Assembly (NCBI GenBank): GCA_001839685.1
Contig: MLAK01000627.1
Coordinates: forward strand, 107,211-171,210
Direction of reading: 5' to 3'
DNA: 64,000 bases
From: Tritrichomonas foetus
Taxonomy: Eukaryota > Parabasalia > Tritrichomonadida > Tritrichomonadidae
The translations under genes were made by a program, and so were the position numbers. Below, piece by piece: positions 36,701 through 45,778 of the stretch (position 1 is the first letter of the stretch; every line of letters begins with the position of its first letter). The notes beneath the pieces were generated by a model that saw only the letters and a program-made list of their open reading frames with translations, made no database searches and was not told the DNA's origin.

Positions 36701-38432
36701 GTTCAGCAATGGTCGCTGGATGGTTTTCAATCAAAGGTGAATCAAAAGAAATAATGGAATGTTTCTTAATTGCAATTTCTATGAAAGATACTGTATTAAA
36801 CGATTTAATTATCTCTCGAGAAGATTCATACTTTTTAAGACGCTTTTCAACATGTATATTTTGATATAAAAAGTTAGAAATAAATGAAGTAAGTGGCAAG
36901 GCATAAAATTCAAAGGCTTGCTCAACTTTATCACTGAGAAAAGCAAGTAGAAAAATGATATCGTTGGAACCACTTTTTATACGATGGATGAAACAACGTG
37001 TTCCATCATCAAATAAATCATTTGATAGAGTAAATCCAGTCGAATTTATTAATTCATTTGATCTTGCAATTAAATCTTCATTTGTATATTTTTTATATGG
37101 TAATTCATTGTATTCATATTTCAAGTGATTATGAGAAAAGAAGTAGCATTGTCTCGCATATAGTCTTTTACAGCAAAAATCTAAGAATTCAGAAAAGTTA
37201 CTTTCGAAATATGGGTGATTGGAAACCAAATCTTCGAATTTGTAAAAAATTGATAAAATTAAAGTGAATAATTGACCGAAGGGTTGAAATGGTGCCAATG
37301 CAGATGTTGGAAGATCAACTAAACATTTAATATTATTATCAAGCGTGTAACTTAAATGTATAGGACGATAATCACGATAAGACGAGAGTTTTATTGATGG
37401 ATTAGCATCAATTATTCGGTCTCCACTTTTGACAATCACATCAAAAGCGAGTTTGTCAGAAATTGGAAAATTTTCATTAAGATTAAAAGAAATAAACCAT
37501 TTATTTTTAATAGGGAACACAAAATTCCTTTTGAATACAAAAACCTTTTCTTTTCTAGTCATCTTGATGACTGTTGAAATAAAATGATTGGAAATAATAG
37601 AAACTCGTAATGAATGAATAACATAAGATCGAGTAATTTCATCCAGCTCATTTAAATCTTTTCCATGTAAAATATTTTCATTTCGATCGAAAATCCAAAA
37701 ATCATGCTTTGTATTGATTTTGGTGAATTCTGAAGAATAGGCATGATAAGCAACAATAATAACAAACAAAAGGAATATAACAATATATAAATAAAAAGTT
37801 TTCGGTTCATAAATTGGCGAGCAGATTTTATTTGCCAAATTTTTATGATTTGATGAAGATTTTGTAAAAACATAAAAATCAGTTTGTGCGTTTTGTAAGA
37901 ATTTAAAAATAGTCTTTTTTAAGGCTACTTGCTTAAATCCATTTGGCGGTTGAGATCCTTTCGGTAAAATCAAAAAAGAAGGTTCTTGATCGGCTGCTGA
38001 TAGAATTCTTTCTGATTTTGTGTTATTTAAGTTGTTGATTGAATTGATTGATTTTATCAAAAAATCAGAATCCCGAGAAATCAAAAAATCAGGCGAAAAG
38101 GCTGTAACACTAATATCATAGGCAAAAATAATTGACGATAATGTTTCCGACCCTTCAACGTCAGGGGAAATCGAAATGTGCCGATTTGTTTTGATTTTTG
38201 AAAATAACGCAAATTCGGGGATTTTTTCGCGAAATGAACATACCTCTATATAGTCATTTGGAACTTGATTGTAAAATGCGGATTCAACGATATATATTTC
38301 TGCGTCGGATTTTGTTTTCGTAGTTTCGCCTAAAATGAAATGTGAATATTTAGATTTAAATATCAGAGGCATGAATCCATTCACTGCGATTCTGGCTGCT
38401 AAAGCGAAATCAAGGAAAAGCAGAATCAGCAT
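33789..38432 (-). CDS. Membrane-bound hybrid histidine kinase with C-terminal response-regulator domain
   Basis: 1547 residues, ATG at 38430-38432. A short hydrophobic N-terminus (1-17) looks like a signal peptide. About 190 extracytoplasmic residues follow, then one membrane segment at 213-231. The cytosolic part has PAS-like sensing regions (clearest around 775-1010). A HisKA dimerisation domain has phospho-acceptor His1030 in MSHEIRTPMNG. The HATPase has N-box NLVSNALKF, DTGIGI and GGSGLGL. A receiver domain (about 1425-1545) has the phospho-acceptor Asp1476 in FMDCQMPVLDG, preceded by ILVVEDN, with the late Lys in LSKP. It would autophosphorylate on His and relay phosphate to its own Asp. 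No histidine phosphotransfer partner lies in the window. Such hybrid kinases are known in amoebae, fungi and plants. Confidence 0.93.
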   Translation of the reverse strand: MLILLFLDFALAARIAVNGFMPLIFKSKYSHFILGETTKTKSDAEIYIVESAFYNQVPNDYIEVCSFREKIPEFALFSKIKTNRHISISPDVEGSETLSSIIFAYDISVTAFSPDFLISRDSDFLIKSINSINNLNNTKSERILSAADQEPSFLILPKGSQPPNGFKQVALKKTIFKFLQNAQTDFYVFTKSSSNHKNLANKICSPIYEPKTFYLYIVIFLLFVIIVAYHAYSSEFTKINTKHDFWIFDRNENILHGKDLNELDEITRSYVIHSLRVSIISNHFISTVIKMTRKEKVFVFKRNFVFPIKNKWFISFNLNENFPISDKLAFDVIVKSGDRIIDANPSIKLSSYRDYRPIHLSYTLDNNIKCLVDLPTSALAPFQPFGQLFTLILSIFYKFEDLVSNHPYFESNFSEFLDFCCKRLYARQCYFFSHNHLKYEYNELPYKKYTNEDLIARSNELINSTGFTLSNDLFDDGTRCFIHRIKSGSNDIIFLLAFLSDKVEQAFEFYALPLTSFISNFLYQNIHVEKRLKKYESSREIIKSFNTVSFIEIAIKKHSIISFDSPLIENHPATIAELKQIIKDYSIEDYQTFREELDSVIRREKVLNHHPITAIINGHKRYIEVSALISDDSTLDDQILVILAEDVTSSREMENELIECLPEIKQAFSSLAMISFTIIDNEVIIDTDELFVSLGLPIPKDRALKPLLHKDDLIKYEMLLTGERGTFRLVDNDGVSLSYSGFSDGENGYLIDLLSFAGIRDHGESLDEGLQLAASNAHIIFWAIDLRTDTVKPLYKQPTIWDSLSVERDMKFSRIIEYIYTDDREYFIQNYNDVIHYNKEQWTGEARLLRIGGIYEYHKFVITRANDFLLNCVALNINKQKEMESKLSETQRLRDLLLSSKRLALWTFRNDKTEIPFKHQSFDDMVTNDIEMNWNSLNIIHPEYRSEFAKKLELTLENGDGMEIDLPLLLNGKEIWVSFRGRFKPSMKNIVGVCIHITELRSALLQLETETRRAEIANSQKTVFLANMSHEIRTPMNGIFGMLDILATKELTTEQRLLVDSIRASTFQLMNLLDDTLKLTKIEQGDIESSPSIFSLTKAVEPIFIATALRASQSKLKFNVSISQKIPKLMFGELQLTLQIINNLVSNALKFTKQGSISINLDWQRIKHQNASQTNHSKNVSSRIENDSGSYDDDVEEICIIEVIDTGIGISPEQQRFIFDRFKQANQSVARFFGGSGLGLALVQDIVHFMQGQIEIDSDVGHGTRFTCKIPMMSIMNEYSPPFLDGKKHIIMTMIDDKLLSDSIQEWMTFHKYEIIPFESPDEIIEKISMVNTASPDKVSVDAIFVEGRKDTWQRIKHSVTRISNGKSIVICAIIEPGDQPEAVLKYTMTKPILLPNLVDFMNGIRYKKNDFKLPSQEKVCDDKTQKILVVEDNKTNQFVMKKILQNIGCPMRIAENGKEAIDALEQEEFDLIFMDCQMPVLDGIEATKIIRSCDKNYSSIPIIALTASAVEGDEETCRKAGMDAYLSKPVRIQQIKNIIAQFNNQH

Positions 38433-39111
38433 GAATGTTTCACTTTCTCAGAATTTTTCAAATCTTTGGAGATTTTTCGAACAATTTTTTCAATATGTTC
38501 ATTATTAACCTTTCAATTTTCTTTGGCTCTTCTAAAAAGGCGAAAAAACTTTTCAGGCCAAATGATAACGATAAAAAGCGAATATCTGTTTTCTCAAAAG
38601 GTGAATTTGATTCACCAAATTGAATCAATGTTCCAGTGAATTTGGTGACTGTCAACATAAATGAAAAAGAAAATAATCAATAACTCCAAAAAGATTTTTG
38701 TTCACTTCGATCAAATATTTCATCAGTGTTGTTCACCATCCTAAAAGTATCGATAATAAAGTATGATGAGTCATTATTCGCCATAGAATTATTTCAATGA
38801 ATTATTTAGAGTTTATTTCAAAAATAAAATAAACTATCAGAAATAATTATGTGATAATTAAATTTTGATAACTGGATTTCAATGAATATTGAATACATAT
38901 TTGCGAAAATGAATGCTCACTGAAAGATTCATAAAAATTAAAGGATATTTCAATGTAATCCATTTTAAAATGGTCAATTTAAAATGACCATTATTTATAT
39001 TTCGAATACTTATATTTTATTGAATTCAAGCTTTTTCTTTCAAAAAATAGATATGAGTTTCAAAAAGCCAATAAATTTCTCGAAATGTAAAAAATTCAGA
39101 ACAAAAAAAAA
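38433..39111. other. Divergent promoter region between histidine kinase and tubby-like genes
   Basis: 679 AT-rich bases. It contains a perfect inverted repeat AATGGTCA-8 bases-TGACCATT at 38969-38992. No gene recognised. Confidence 0.6.
38969..38992. repeat. Inverted repeat AATGGTCA ... TGACCATT
   Basis: Perfect 8-bp arms with an 8-base A/T spacer, about 120 bp upstream of the tubby-like gene. The AATGGTCA half also occurs in the motif shared by 14132 and 45623. Confidence 0.4.
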
Positions 39112-40152
39112 ATGTTTTGCATCTCTCTCTCTGATGACTCAGACGAAGAAGAGGATCAAGAAACAAAGCCGAAGGAACTAGAACCTTCTCTCCTAACTGG
39201 TGTTTCTTCATCATCAACAGAAACGAAAACTCAATCCAAGACGCTTTCAAAATCTCATTCAAAATCCACCAAAACAGATCAAAAATCCTTCTCAAAAGAT
39301 ACATCAGCAATCTCAAATCACCATCGAAGCCATTCAATCGAGGATTGCTTCACTTTGAGTGATAATGGTGATACTGGCGATACGTCATTCATTTCCCCAT
39401 TTTTAATTCAACAGACTTGCTCTCAAAATGTTGTGAGTAAGAGAAGATTCGATTTTGCAGACGAGCACGCCGGCGGAATTAACATCCGTAAAGAAAAATC
39501 GCATCAAGTTGTATCTCAAGGATTGAATCCAAATCTCAACCCGAATACTTTTCCAACTTACCACTTAATTGCCAGGCGAAAATACAGAGAAACAGGTAAA
39601 ACTGCTCGCTACGTATTTACAGATGGAAATAAAGCGATTTATGAAGCGAGGCAAAATCGTAAGCATATTCGAATCTTCGATATTTTCACAGCATCGCAAT
39701 TCGATTCACCAAAGCCGCCTTCTTCGTTAAATCAAGATATTGTTGCATCTTTAATTATGGACGAAAATGGAAAAGAGTTCTCCTTCAGAAAATATAACCG
39801 CAGAGGTCCTCAAATTTTAGAAGTGAAGTTTGCTGCAACATCAAGCCATTATTATCGTTCAGCAACCGTCACTTTTATGTATTCAACATCATCAGAGAAA
39901 AAACCGCAACGTCTTCGGACGAAGACCCCAAATTTTGATAATGATGGGAAACCTGTTTTCGAATTCGAAGGAAATAAGTTTTACATGGACTCGCCTCGTA
40001 ATATGAATTTATATAGTAGGCACCAAAACAAAACTTATATTTCGATTCGTAAAACAGATTCAAAAGAGCTGGAGATTGATATCTTCTTTCGAGCAAACTT
40101 ACTTTTCCTTGTTGCCATTTCACTTGCTGATGCGATTTCACCTGTATGTTAA
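39112..40152 (+). CDS. Tubby-like protein
   Basis: 346 residues. The N-terminal third (about 1-130) is disordered, rich in Ser/Thr/Lys/Asp/Glu. The C-terminal part (about 145-346) is predicted mostly beta and fits a divergent tubby domain. TYHLIARRKYRETGKTARYVF (about 148-168) corresponds to the early strands. The end has a hydrophobic helix ANLLFLVAISLADAIS (about 327-342), placed like the buried C-terminal helix of tubby proteins. Tubby domains bind phosphoinositides and carry membrane proteins to cilia and the plasma membrane. The domain is divergent, so the call is by pattern rather than clear identity. The ATG at 39112 follows an A-rich leader. Confidence 0.55.
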   Translation: MFCISLSDDSDEEEDQETKPKELEPSLLTGVSSSSTETKTQSKTLSKSHSKSTKTDQKSFSKDTSAISNHHRSHSIEDCFTLSDNGDTGDTSFISPFLIQQTCSQNVVSKRRFDFADEHAGGINIRKEKSHQVVSQGLNPNLNPNTFPTYHLIARRKYRETGKTARYVFTDGNKAIYEARQNRKHIRIFDIFTASQFDSPKPPSSLNQDIVASLIMDENGKEFSFRKYNRRGPQILEVKFAATSSHYYRSATVTFMYSTSSEKKPQRLRTKTPNFDNDGKPVFEFEGNKFYMDSPRNMNLYSRHQNKTYISIRKTDSKELEIDIFFRANLLFLVAISLADAISPVC

Positions 40153-40674
40153 TTTAATACTATTCTGATTTTTATTTTTTAAAATACGACTTATAGAATA
40201 AACTTTCCAAACAACAACCCTGTTTTTTATTCCAAATCATGATTTCAATTCTTTTTCTATTTTGAATTTACCATTGGATTGAATTTAGTTGGAGAGTGTG
40301 CGTGTGTTTTATTATTTTGTTCTGGTCTATATAAATAGCTTCTCAGGATTTTTTTGGGATTGTTGAGGATATCATTAAATGAGCTTCTAACTGTGAAAAT
40401 ATATTAAAATTATCGATATAAAGAATATAAAAAAATAAAAGATAAAAAAATAAATGTAGCTTATCTATATTTTTCCGTTTTTTTTCTTCATTCTTGTCAT
40501 TTGAATTTTTCAATGTGGCGAAAAGAACATTTTTATTCAAACCTAAGTTTTATTTGATTAGATTTCCATGTTTAATCGGTCATCCATAAACGTTTTTTAG
40601 CCTTAACCGATTCTATTTTAACCTATTGATGTATGTTTGAAAATTAATCAAAATCATTATTAACGTATATTCAG
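40153..40674. other. Intergenic region
   Basis: 522 AT-rich bases between two plus-strand genes. Nothing recognised. Confidence 0.6.
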
Positions 40675-41703
40675 ATGACGACTTATCTCGAACCACTCGC
40701 CGAACTTCCTAAAGCTAGTCTTATTAATATTGGTCCACATGAGCCATATATGGATGATCTGGACTTATCTCCTCGACAGATTAATTTTCGCGATTTACAT
40801 CGATGCCCAGACTATGAAGACTATATGACGCTTATTGACCAAAAAAACAGACTCGTTACAGAAATCAACGAAGTTCGCAGAGAGAACGAAAAAATGAAAA
40901 AAGAATTGATCGAAAAAGAAAAAGATTTAATTTTACAAGAGGAAGCAATGATTGACAGCGCAGACAAAATCGAAACAGAAAAAGAAAACGCATACCAGCT
41001 ACGACGAGTCATGAATGCCCAAAAGCAATTAGACGAATTAAACGTTTTATCAAATGAATTGAATTCGCAGTATAACTTTTTGCATACGTATTTCTCCTTC
41101 CATAAGGAGGAGGAGCTTCGCTCTCACACTGGACTTCAAAGTAATCAAGCGGCCAACGAAATGAGTGAATTAACAGAAATGGAATCTGTTCTCACGAAAA
41201 TTTACACTCGCCTTGATGGGCCAGTCGCGAAACAAAAGCAAATTTGGCAAGAAAGAAATCAGATCATCAACGACTTGTCCAAGCATTTACGGAAGCTGAA
41301 AAAACTGGAGCAACAGCTGGAATCTGAGGCACTTTATAATGCAATGGCTGATCAGCAGGTCCTTCCAGAAGAACTCAAGTCCGTCCGTGATGACCTTAAA
41401 AAGAAGTTGGAAATACTGAGACATCGGAAATACAACAGAACATTGGAAATCAGAAAGATGAAGCAAAGAGAGGCACAGAGTCGAGTCGCTGCAGATGAGC
41501 TTCTGGAACTTGATGAAAAGAAGAAGAAAGAAGTGAGAGAAAGAGAAAGATTCAGAGACAGAATGCAAAAGAAGCATCGTGCAGAGGATGAAGAAAAGAA
41601 GAGGCTTCAGAGCGCAGTAGCAGTTAAAATTGGCCCGGATGATGAGGATAATGAAGAAAAATGGAGGATGATGATTACTTATGTGAAGGAAGCACACGAC
41701 TGA
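40675..41703 (+). CDS. Coiled-coil protein of unknown function
   Basis: 342 residues. A short globular or disordered N-terminus (about 1-45, with Pro/Leu and acidic residues) is followed by almost continuous coiled coil from about 50 to 320. It is rich in Glu/Lys/Arg/Gln with heptad Leu/Ile, and the second half is strongly basic and acidic in alternation (KKKKEVRERERFRDRMQKK). No membrane segment or signal peptide. It would suit a cytoskeletal or flagellar scaffold, consistent with the neighbouring CEP164-like and dynein genes, but the family is not identified. It converges with the CEP164-like gene. Confidence 0.8.
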   Translation: MTTYLEPLAELPKASLINIGPHEPYMDDLDLSPRQINFRDLHRCPDYEDYMTLIDQKNRLVTEINEVRRENEKMKKELIEKEKDLILQEEAMIDSADKIETEKENAYQLRRVMNAQKQLDELNVLSNELNSQYNFLHTYFSFHKEEELRSHTGLQSNQAANEMSELTEMESVLTKIYTRLDGPVAKQKQIWQERNQIINDLSKHLRKLKKLEQQLESEALYNAMADQQVLPEELKSVRDDLKKKLEILRHRKYNRTLEIRKMKQREAQSRVAADELLELDEKKKKEVRERERFRDRMQKKHRAEDEEKKRLQSAVAVKIGPDDEDNEEKWRMMITYVKEAHD

Positions 41704-42036
41704 TATTCTATCTCTATTCTTAATTTTTGTTTAAACTTTATATCGTTTCATGTTTTTGCATTTCGTTTTCGTTTTTTTGAATTCTTCGTTCAATTGCTGA
41801 TAAATGAAGAAAATTTGAAAAAAAAGAAATTTGAAAAGATAATAGCATAATCAAACGAAAATATTACCACTAAACATATATGCATGAAAAAATGTTCATC
41901 TAAATACTTGATCAAAACATTTTAATATAGATTTATATCGAAGAGAAAAATAAAATATGTTATTTAACACTCACATTAAAATATTTATATAATTAATATA
42001 ATGTTAGTGAAGCAATTCATACATAACAATAAATTA
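41704..42036. other. Intergenic region between convergent genes
   Basis: 333 AT-rich bases between the coiled-coil and CEP164-like genes. Nothing recognised. Confidence 0.6.
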
Positions 42037-44562
42037 TTAATCAGAATCATCCTGATGTCTTCTTCTTCGTGATGATCCAACTTTAAATAAAGAAACTCTT
42101 CTATCATTAAAGTCTGATGAATCATCTTCAGAATCGGATTGAAGATATCTTCTGTGAAATCCTGATCTTTGTCCATACTGCTGATTCATTGCTGGTTGTT
42201 GAGGGATTGGCATAGGTTGCCCAGAGTAAGCATTATATGCTGCTCTGTATGAATTTTCAACATCAGATAATGTTGTATGGAATTGTCTTGCAAGTTGTGC
42301 TGTTTGTTGTTGGAAATCATTAACAAGTTTCACCATTGTTTTATTTTGTTCATTAATCATGTTTCTATATCCTTTACAGACTGTTCCAACATCATTCAAA
42401 AGCTCTTTCAATGAACTAGGAATATTTCCATAAGTTGAATCAAACTGTCCTTTGATTTTATCCATCTTGAATTGTAGCTTCTTGAATTTTTGCATAGTTT
42501 TTTCATCAAGATCAATGATTGATTCAGGTGTAGCAATACGTGATTGATAAGGATATTCACTGATTCTAGAAACGCCAACTCTTGATGGACCAGCTGCTTC
42601 AGGGAATGGAAGATCTAAAATAGATTGCCTTTCAGCTTCTTCTCTGAGCCTAGCTTCCATATTTGAACGTGCTTGTTCAAAATCTCTTCGAAGTTGAGCT
42701 TCAACTCTCATTTTTTCTGTTTCATGTTTAGTTCGAGCAACTTGAATGTCTTGATTGAACTTAAATTCTTCATCATCAATTTGCTTTTGATGTCTCTTCC
42801 TAAGCTTAGAAAGTTCTTTATCTTGGGTTTTACGAATTTGACTTTGTTCATCTTGATACTTTTGTTCGAGTTCACGTTTCTTTGCTTCACCAGCAGCTCG
42901 AATATCATTGAGTTGTTGAGTTTGAAGGGAACTAATTTCTCTTTCTTGTTGTTTCTTCATTTGTTCCAGTCTTGTTTTCTTTTGGTAATCAAGTTCTTCC
43001 TTCAATTGCGATTCAAGGTTCATCTTCATTGCTTCGTAGTCTCTTCTTAATTGGGTTTCAACACGAAGTTTTTCAGTTTCTTGTTTGGTTTTAATTAATT
43101 CTAACTGATGTTGAAAATCTTCTTCATCTTTTTCAAGCATCTTTTGATGTTTCTTTTGTTGTTTTGACAATTCTTTTGATTGTGTTCTCTTCAATTCTTC
43201 AAGTTTATCTTTTAATTGTTGTTCAATGATAACTCTTTGTTCGTCATATTGAGTTTGTAATTGTGCTGAATTAAACATTTTCTTAGTTTTTTGCTGGTGT
43301 TGCTCTTTGAGATTTTCAATTTCATCTTGATGAGAATCTCTGAGTTCTGCAATTTCTTTATCAAATTGAGATTGAATTTCACGTTTCTTCTTATTTAATG
43401 AATCCCTTAATTCAGATAACTGGGTTTCTGAATCAAAGTTTTCTTTAATTTCTTCTAATTTTTGCTTTTGTTTCTTTTGTAATTTTTCTATTTCTTGTTG
43501 ATGTTTCCTCTTTATTTGCTCAATCTCTTCTTCGTTTTCTTCGATTAAATTTTGTTTTTGTTCTTCAAAATCTGATTTCAAAGCAGATAATTTGCTTTCC
43601 TGTTGAGCCGATTTCTTTAGTTTATTCTTCATACTTGACATTTCTTCTTCATGTTCACGAAGTGCTTCTTCTTTCTCCTTTTCAAATGTTTTTCTTAATT
43701 TTTCTTTTTGTTCTTCGAATTCTTGTCTCATTCTATCAAGTTCTTTATCATTTGCTGCCATTTTTTGCTCTTTTGATAGTTTATCACTGTTTTGTTTCTT
43801 AAGTAATTCTATTTGTTTATTAAATGATTCTTTTTCTTCATCCATTTTGTCTCTTAGTTTATCCATTTCTTTTTCATGTGCAGTTTTTGCATTTTTGATT
43901 TGTTTTTCAAACTGTGAAGCTTGATCATCAAGTTGTTTTTCATATTTAGTTCGTTGTGCTTCAAGTTGTTTTTCAAAGTCTCTTTTTTCTGTTTCAAGTT
44001 TTTCTTTATGTTCCTTTTTAAGAGATTCCAATTCATTTGAAAAGTCTTCTTTCATTTGATATGTTGAGGTTTCTGATTTTTCTGGCTTATCATTTTTAGT
44101 GGATTTGTTATCAATCTTTTTAACAACTCCTCCTTCATTTTGGAGTTGAAATATTTCAGAAATTGAATCTGAATTATCATAATCGTCATCAGTAGAATTG
44201 AGTTTTTTGGGCGATTGTTTGTTTGTAGTAGTTGCTTTATCTGGATCTGTAAATCCTGAACTTCCTCTCTTTTGTTTTTCTTTTGCAAAAATCTCTCGAA
44301 ATTCTTTATCTTTTGGATGATCCCATAAAGACTCGCCTGTTCTTACATTAAAATAAAAAGGTTCGCCGTCAGAGTCTTTTCGTTTATAGAGTTTCCATCC
44401 TTCTGGAATTGGTTCTTTGAGTGCTTTCTTAGCAATCCACATTAAATCCTTATCTTTTTCAGGATCGCCACCTAACCACACGAAATATTCTCGAATTTCT
44501 TCTTCTGCTGGTTCGTAGTCGCCACCCTCATTGGGGTCGGCAATTTCTTCATAGTCATTCAT
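42037..44562 (-). CDS. CEP164: CEP164-like WW-domain coiled-coil protein (basal body distal appendage)
   Basis: 841 residues, ATG at 44560-44562. The N-terminus matches CEP164: an acidic opening, then YEPAEEEIREYFVWLGGDP (about 16-34), DLMWIAKKAL (39-48) and a WW domain at about 54-85 (EGWKLYKRKDSDG, FYFNVRTGESLWDHP). The remaining sequence is a very long Glu/Lys/Gln-rich coiled coil (about 150-640). A helical region and a Gln/Ser/Arg/Asp-rich tail ending RRRRHQDDSD follow. CEP164 sits at the distal appendages of the basal body, where its WW region recruits the TTBK2 kinase and starts cilium assembly. It is divergent from the SMN-like gene with 195 bp between ATGs. Confidence 0.85.
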   Translation of the reverse strand: MNDYEEIADPNEGGDYEPAEEEIREYFVWLGGDPEKDKDLMWIAKKALKEPIPEGWKLYKRKDSDGEPFYFNVRTGESLWDHPKDKEFREIFAKEKQKRGSSGFTDPDKATTTNKQSPKKLNSTDDDYDNSDSISEIFQLQNEGGVVKKIDNKSTKNDKPEKSETSTYQMKEDFSNELESLKKEHKEKLETEKRDFEKQLEAQRTKYEKQLDDQASQFEKQIKNAKTAHEKEMDKLRDKMDEEKESFNKQIELLKKQNSDKLSKEQKMAANDKELDRMRQEFEEQKEKLRKTFEKEKEEALREHEEEMSSMKNKLKKSAQQESKLSALKSDFEEQKQNLIEENEEEIEQIKRKHQQEIEKLQKKQKQKLEEIKENFDSETQLSELRDSLNKKKREIQSQFDKEIAELRDSHQDEIENLKEQHQQKTKKMFNSAQLQTQYDEQRVIIEQQLKDKLEELKRTQSKELSKQQKKHQKMLEKDEEDFQHQLELIKTKQETEKLRVETQLRRDYEAMKMNLESQLKEELDYQKKTRLEQMKKQQEREISSLQTQQLNDIRAAGEAKKRELEQKYQDEQSQIRKTQDKELSKLRKRHQKQIDDEEFKFNQDIQVARTKHETEKMRVEAQLRRDFEQARSNMEARLREEAERQSILDLPFPEAAGPSRVGVSRISEYPYQSRIATPESIIDLDEKTMQKFKKLQFKMDKIKGQFDSTYGNIPSSLKELLNDVGTVCKGYRNMINEQNKTMVKLVNDFQQQTAQLARQFHTTLSDVENSYRAAYNAYSGQPMPIPQQPAMNQQYGQRSGFHRRYLQSDSEDDSSDFNDRRVSLFKVGSSRRRRHQDDSD

Positions 44563-44757
44563 GTTTGTTCAAAATAGTGTTATTTACGTTTAAAAATATC
44601 TAAAATAGTTGATATTCAAAAAGTTTGCTCAAACGAATCAAATGCATATTCAATTTTTTTTTCACCATCTTATATCAAACTTTATTGATTGGTTATTTGG
44701 CTTCTAATTGTGAGCTTTTGAACAGATAAGCTCATAAAAAATCTTGCGAAAACCTAA

Positions 44758-45222
44758 ATGGATCCTTTATCGAAAAAAAATGGCCCCTATAAACTAACAA
44801 ATACTCAAAATTCAATAGTTGATGCTTTTGAAGCTGCTGCTTCATCTTTTGCTGTCTTCCACAAAATTCCAGGCGCCAAATATTATGAGCCTCCTTCTGA
44901 CATTTCTCAGCAAAATGTTTCTCAGCCTGAAGAACCACCTGCTGTTCATTTACATCAAAATGTCTCACATGAAACACCAAAAGAAAACCAACCTGAAATG
45001 TCAGGTGAAAAGCCAACCCAAAATCCATCACAAAATTCTTTACAAAAGCATCAAAATAATGAAAAGATGAATCAAATGCCAGTTCCTTCAAATACACTTG
45101 TTTATCCTCCACCTCTTCCTGAAGAATCTGATCCAGACAGAATGAGGCTCCTTCACAGTTGGTACTGGGCAGGTTACTATACAGGACTTGCTGATGGCAA
45201 AAGGATTGCCAACCAATCATAG
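44758..45222 (+). CDS. SMN: SMN-like protein (survival motor neuron family), Tudor-less
   Basis: 154 residues. The N-terminus has a Gemin2-binding-like helix, NTQNSIVDAFEAAASSFAVF (15-34), similar to the SMN pattern of acidic then helix with A-x-x-SF. The C-terminus carries a YG-box, LLHSWYWAGYYTGLADG (131-147), the signature of SMN oligomerisation, preceded by a Pro-rich patch (YPPPLPEE). The middle is Gln/Asn/Pro/Ser-rich and has no Tudor domain, like Smn1 of fission yeast. SMN assembles Sm rings on spliceosomal snRNAs, and trichomonads do have a spliceosome. The gene is small but both ends carry family marks. It starts divergently from the CEP164-like gene. Confidence 0.8.
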   Translation: MDPLSKKNGPYKLTNTQNSIVDAFEAAASSFAVFHKIPGAKYYEPPSDISQQNVSQPEEPPAVHLHQNVSHETPKENQPEMSGEKPTQNPSQNSLQKHQNNEKMNQMPVPSNTLVYPPPLPEESDPDRMRLLHSWYWAGYYTGLADGKRIANQS

Positions 45223-45778
45223 AAATTATCATTTTGTTATTTTCAAAAAATGTTTTTTTACCCCAAATAAATATCTTTTTCTTAATTGTCAAAATCTCTA
45301 TTTATTTTTTATCCCTTGTAAATTAAAGATCAAACAACATCAATCAGGATAAGTGGAAATGCATCAATGTCAGATATCAGATATTTGATGCGACTATATA
45401 AATTATTAAAAAGTTGGAGATTTTTCACATTGTTGGCCATTTAAGTGCAGAAAAAACTGATTTCTTTTACATTATGATAATTGCAAATTTGAAAATGTGT
45501 TAGAATCTCTGTTAAAACAAAAATGCTATCAAATTTTGACCATAATAATGAATAGCTTATCTCACTTTTTCATTAGATTCGAAAGTGTACCCAAAAAAAT
45601 CTTTTCCTTGTCTCAGTACACAAATGGTCAAATATAAGGTGAAATAGTATGTCAGTCGTAAACTGATGTTGTCCATAAACAATGAATAAAAACCGATTTC
45701 AGTACGATTATATGAAATTTTAATAAAAAATAAAAAGCATGGATCACAATTTTAAACGAAGAATCAATCGCGAAAGGA
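45223..45778. other. Intergenic region between convergent genes, with shared motif
   Basis: 556 bases between the SMN-like gene and the 3' end of the small secreted-protein gene. It contains TTTGACCATAAT at 45535-45546 and the 18-base motif at 45623-45640, both also found near 14.1-14.2 kb. No gene recognised. Confidence 0.55.
45623..45640 (+). other. Shared 18-base intergenic motif, copy 2 (AATGGTCAAATATAAGGT)
   Basis: Identical to 14132-14149. Again a TTTGACCATAAT companion lies within 90 bp (45535-45546). This copy is between converging genes, so it could mark an unannotated transcript. Confidence 0.4.
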
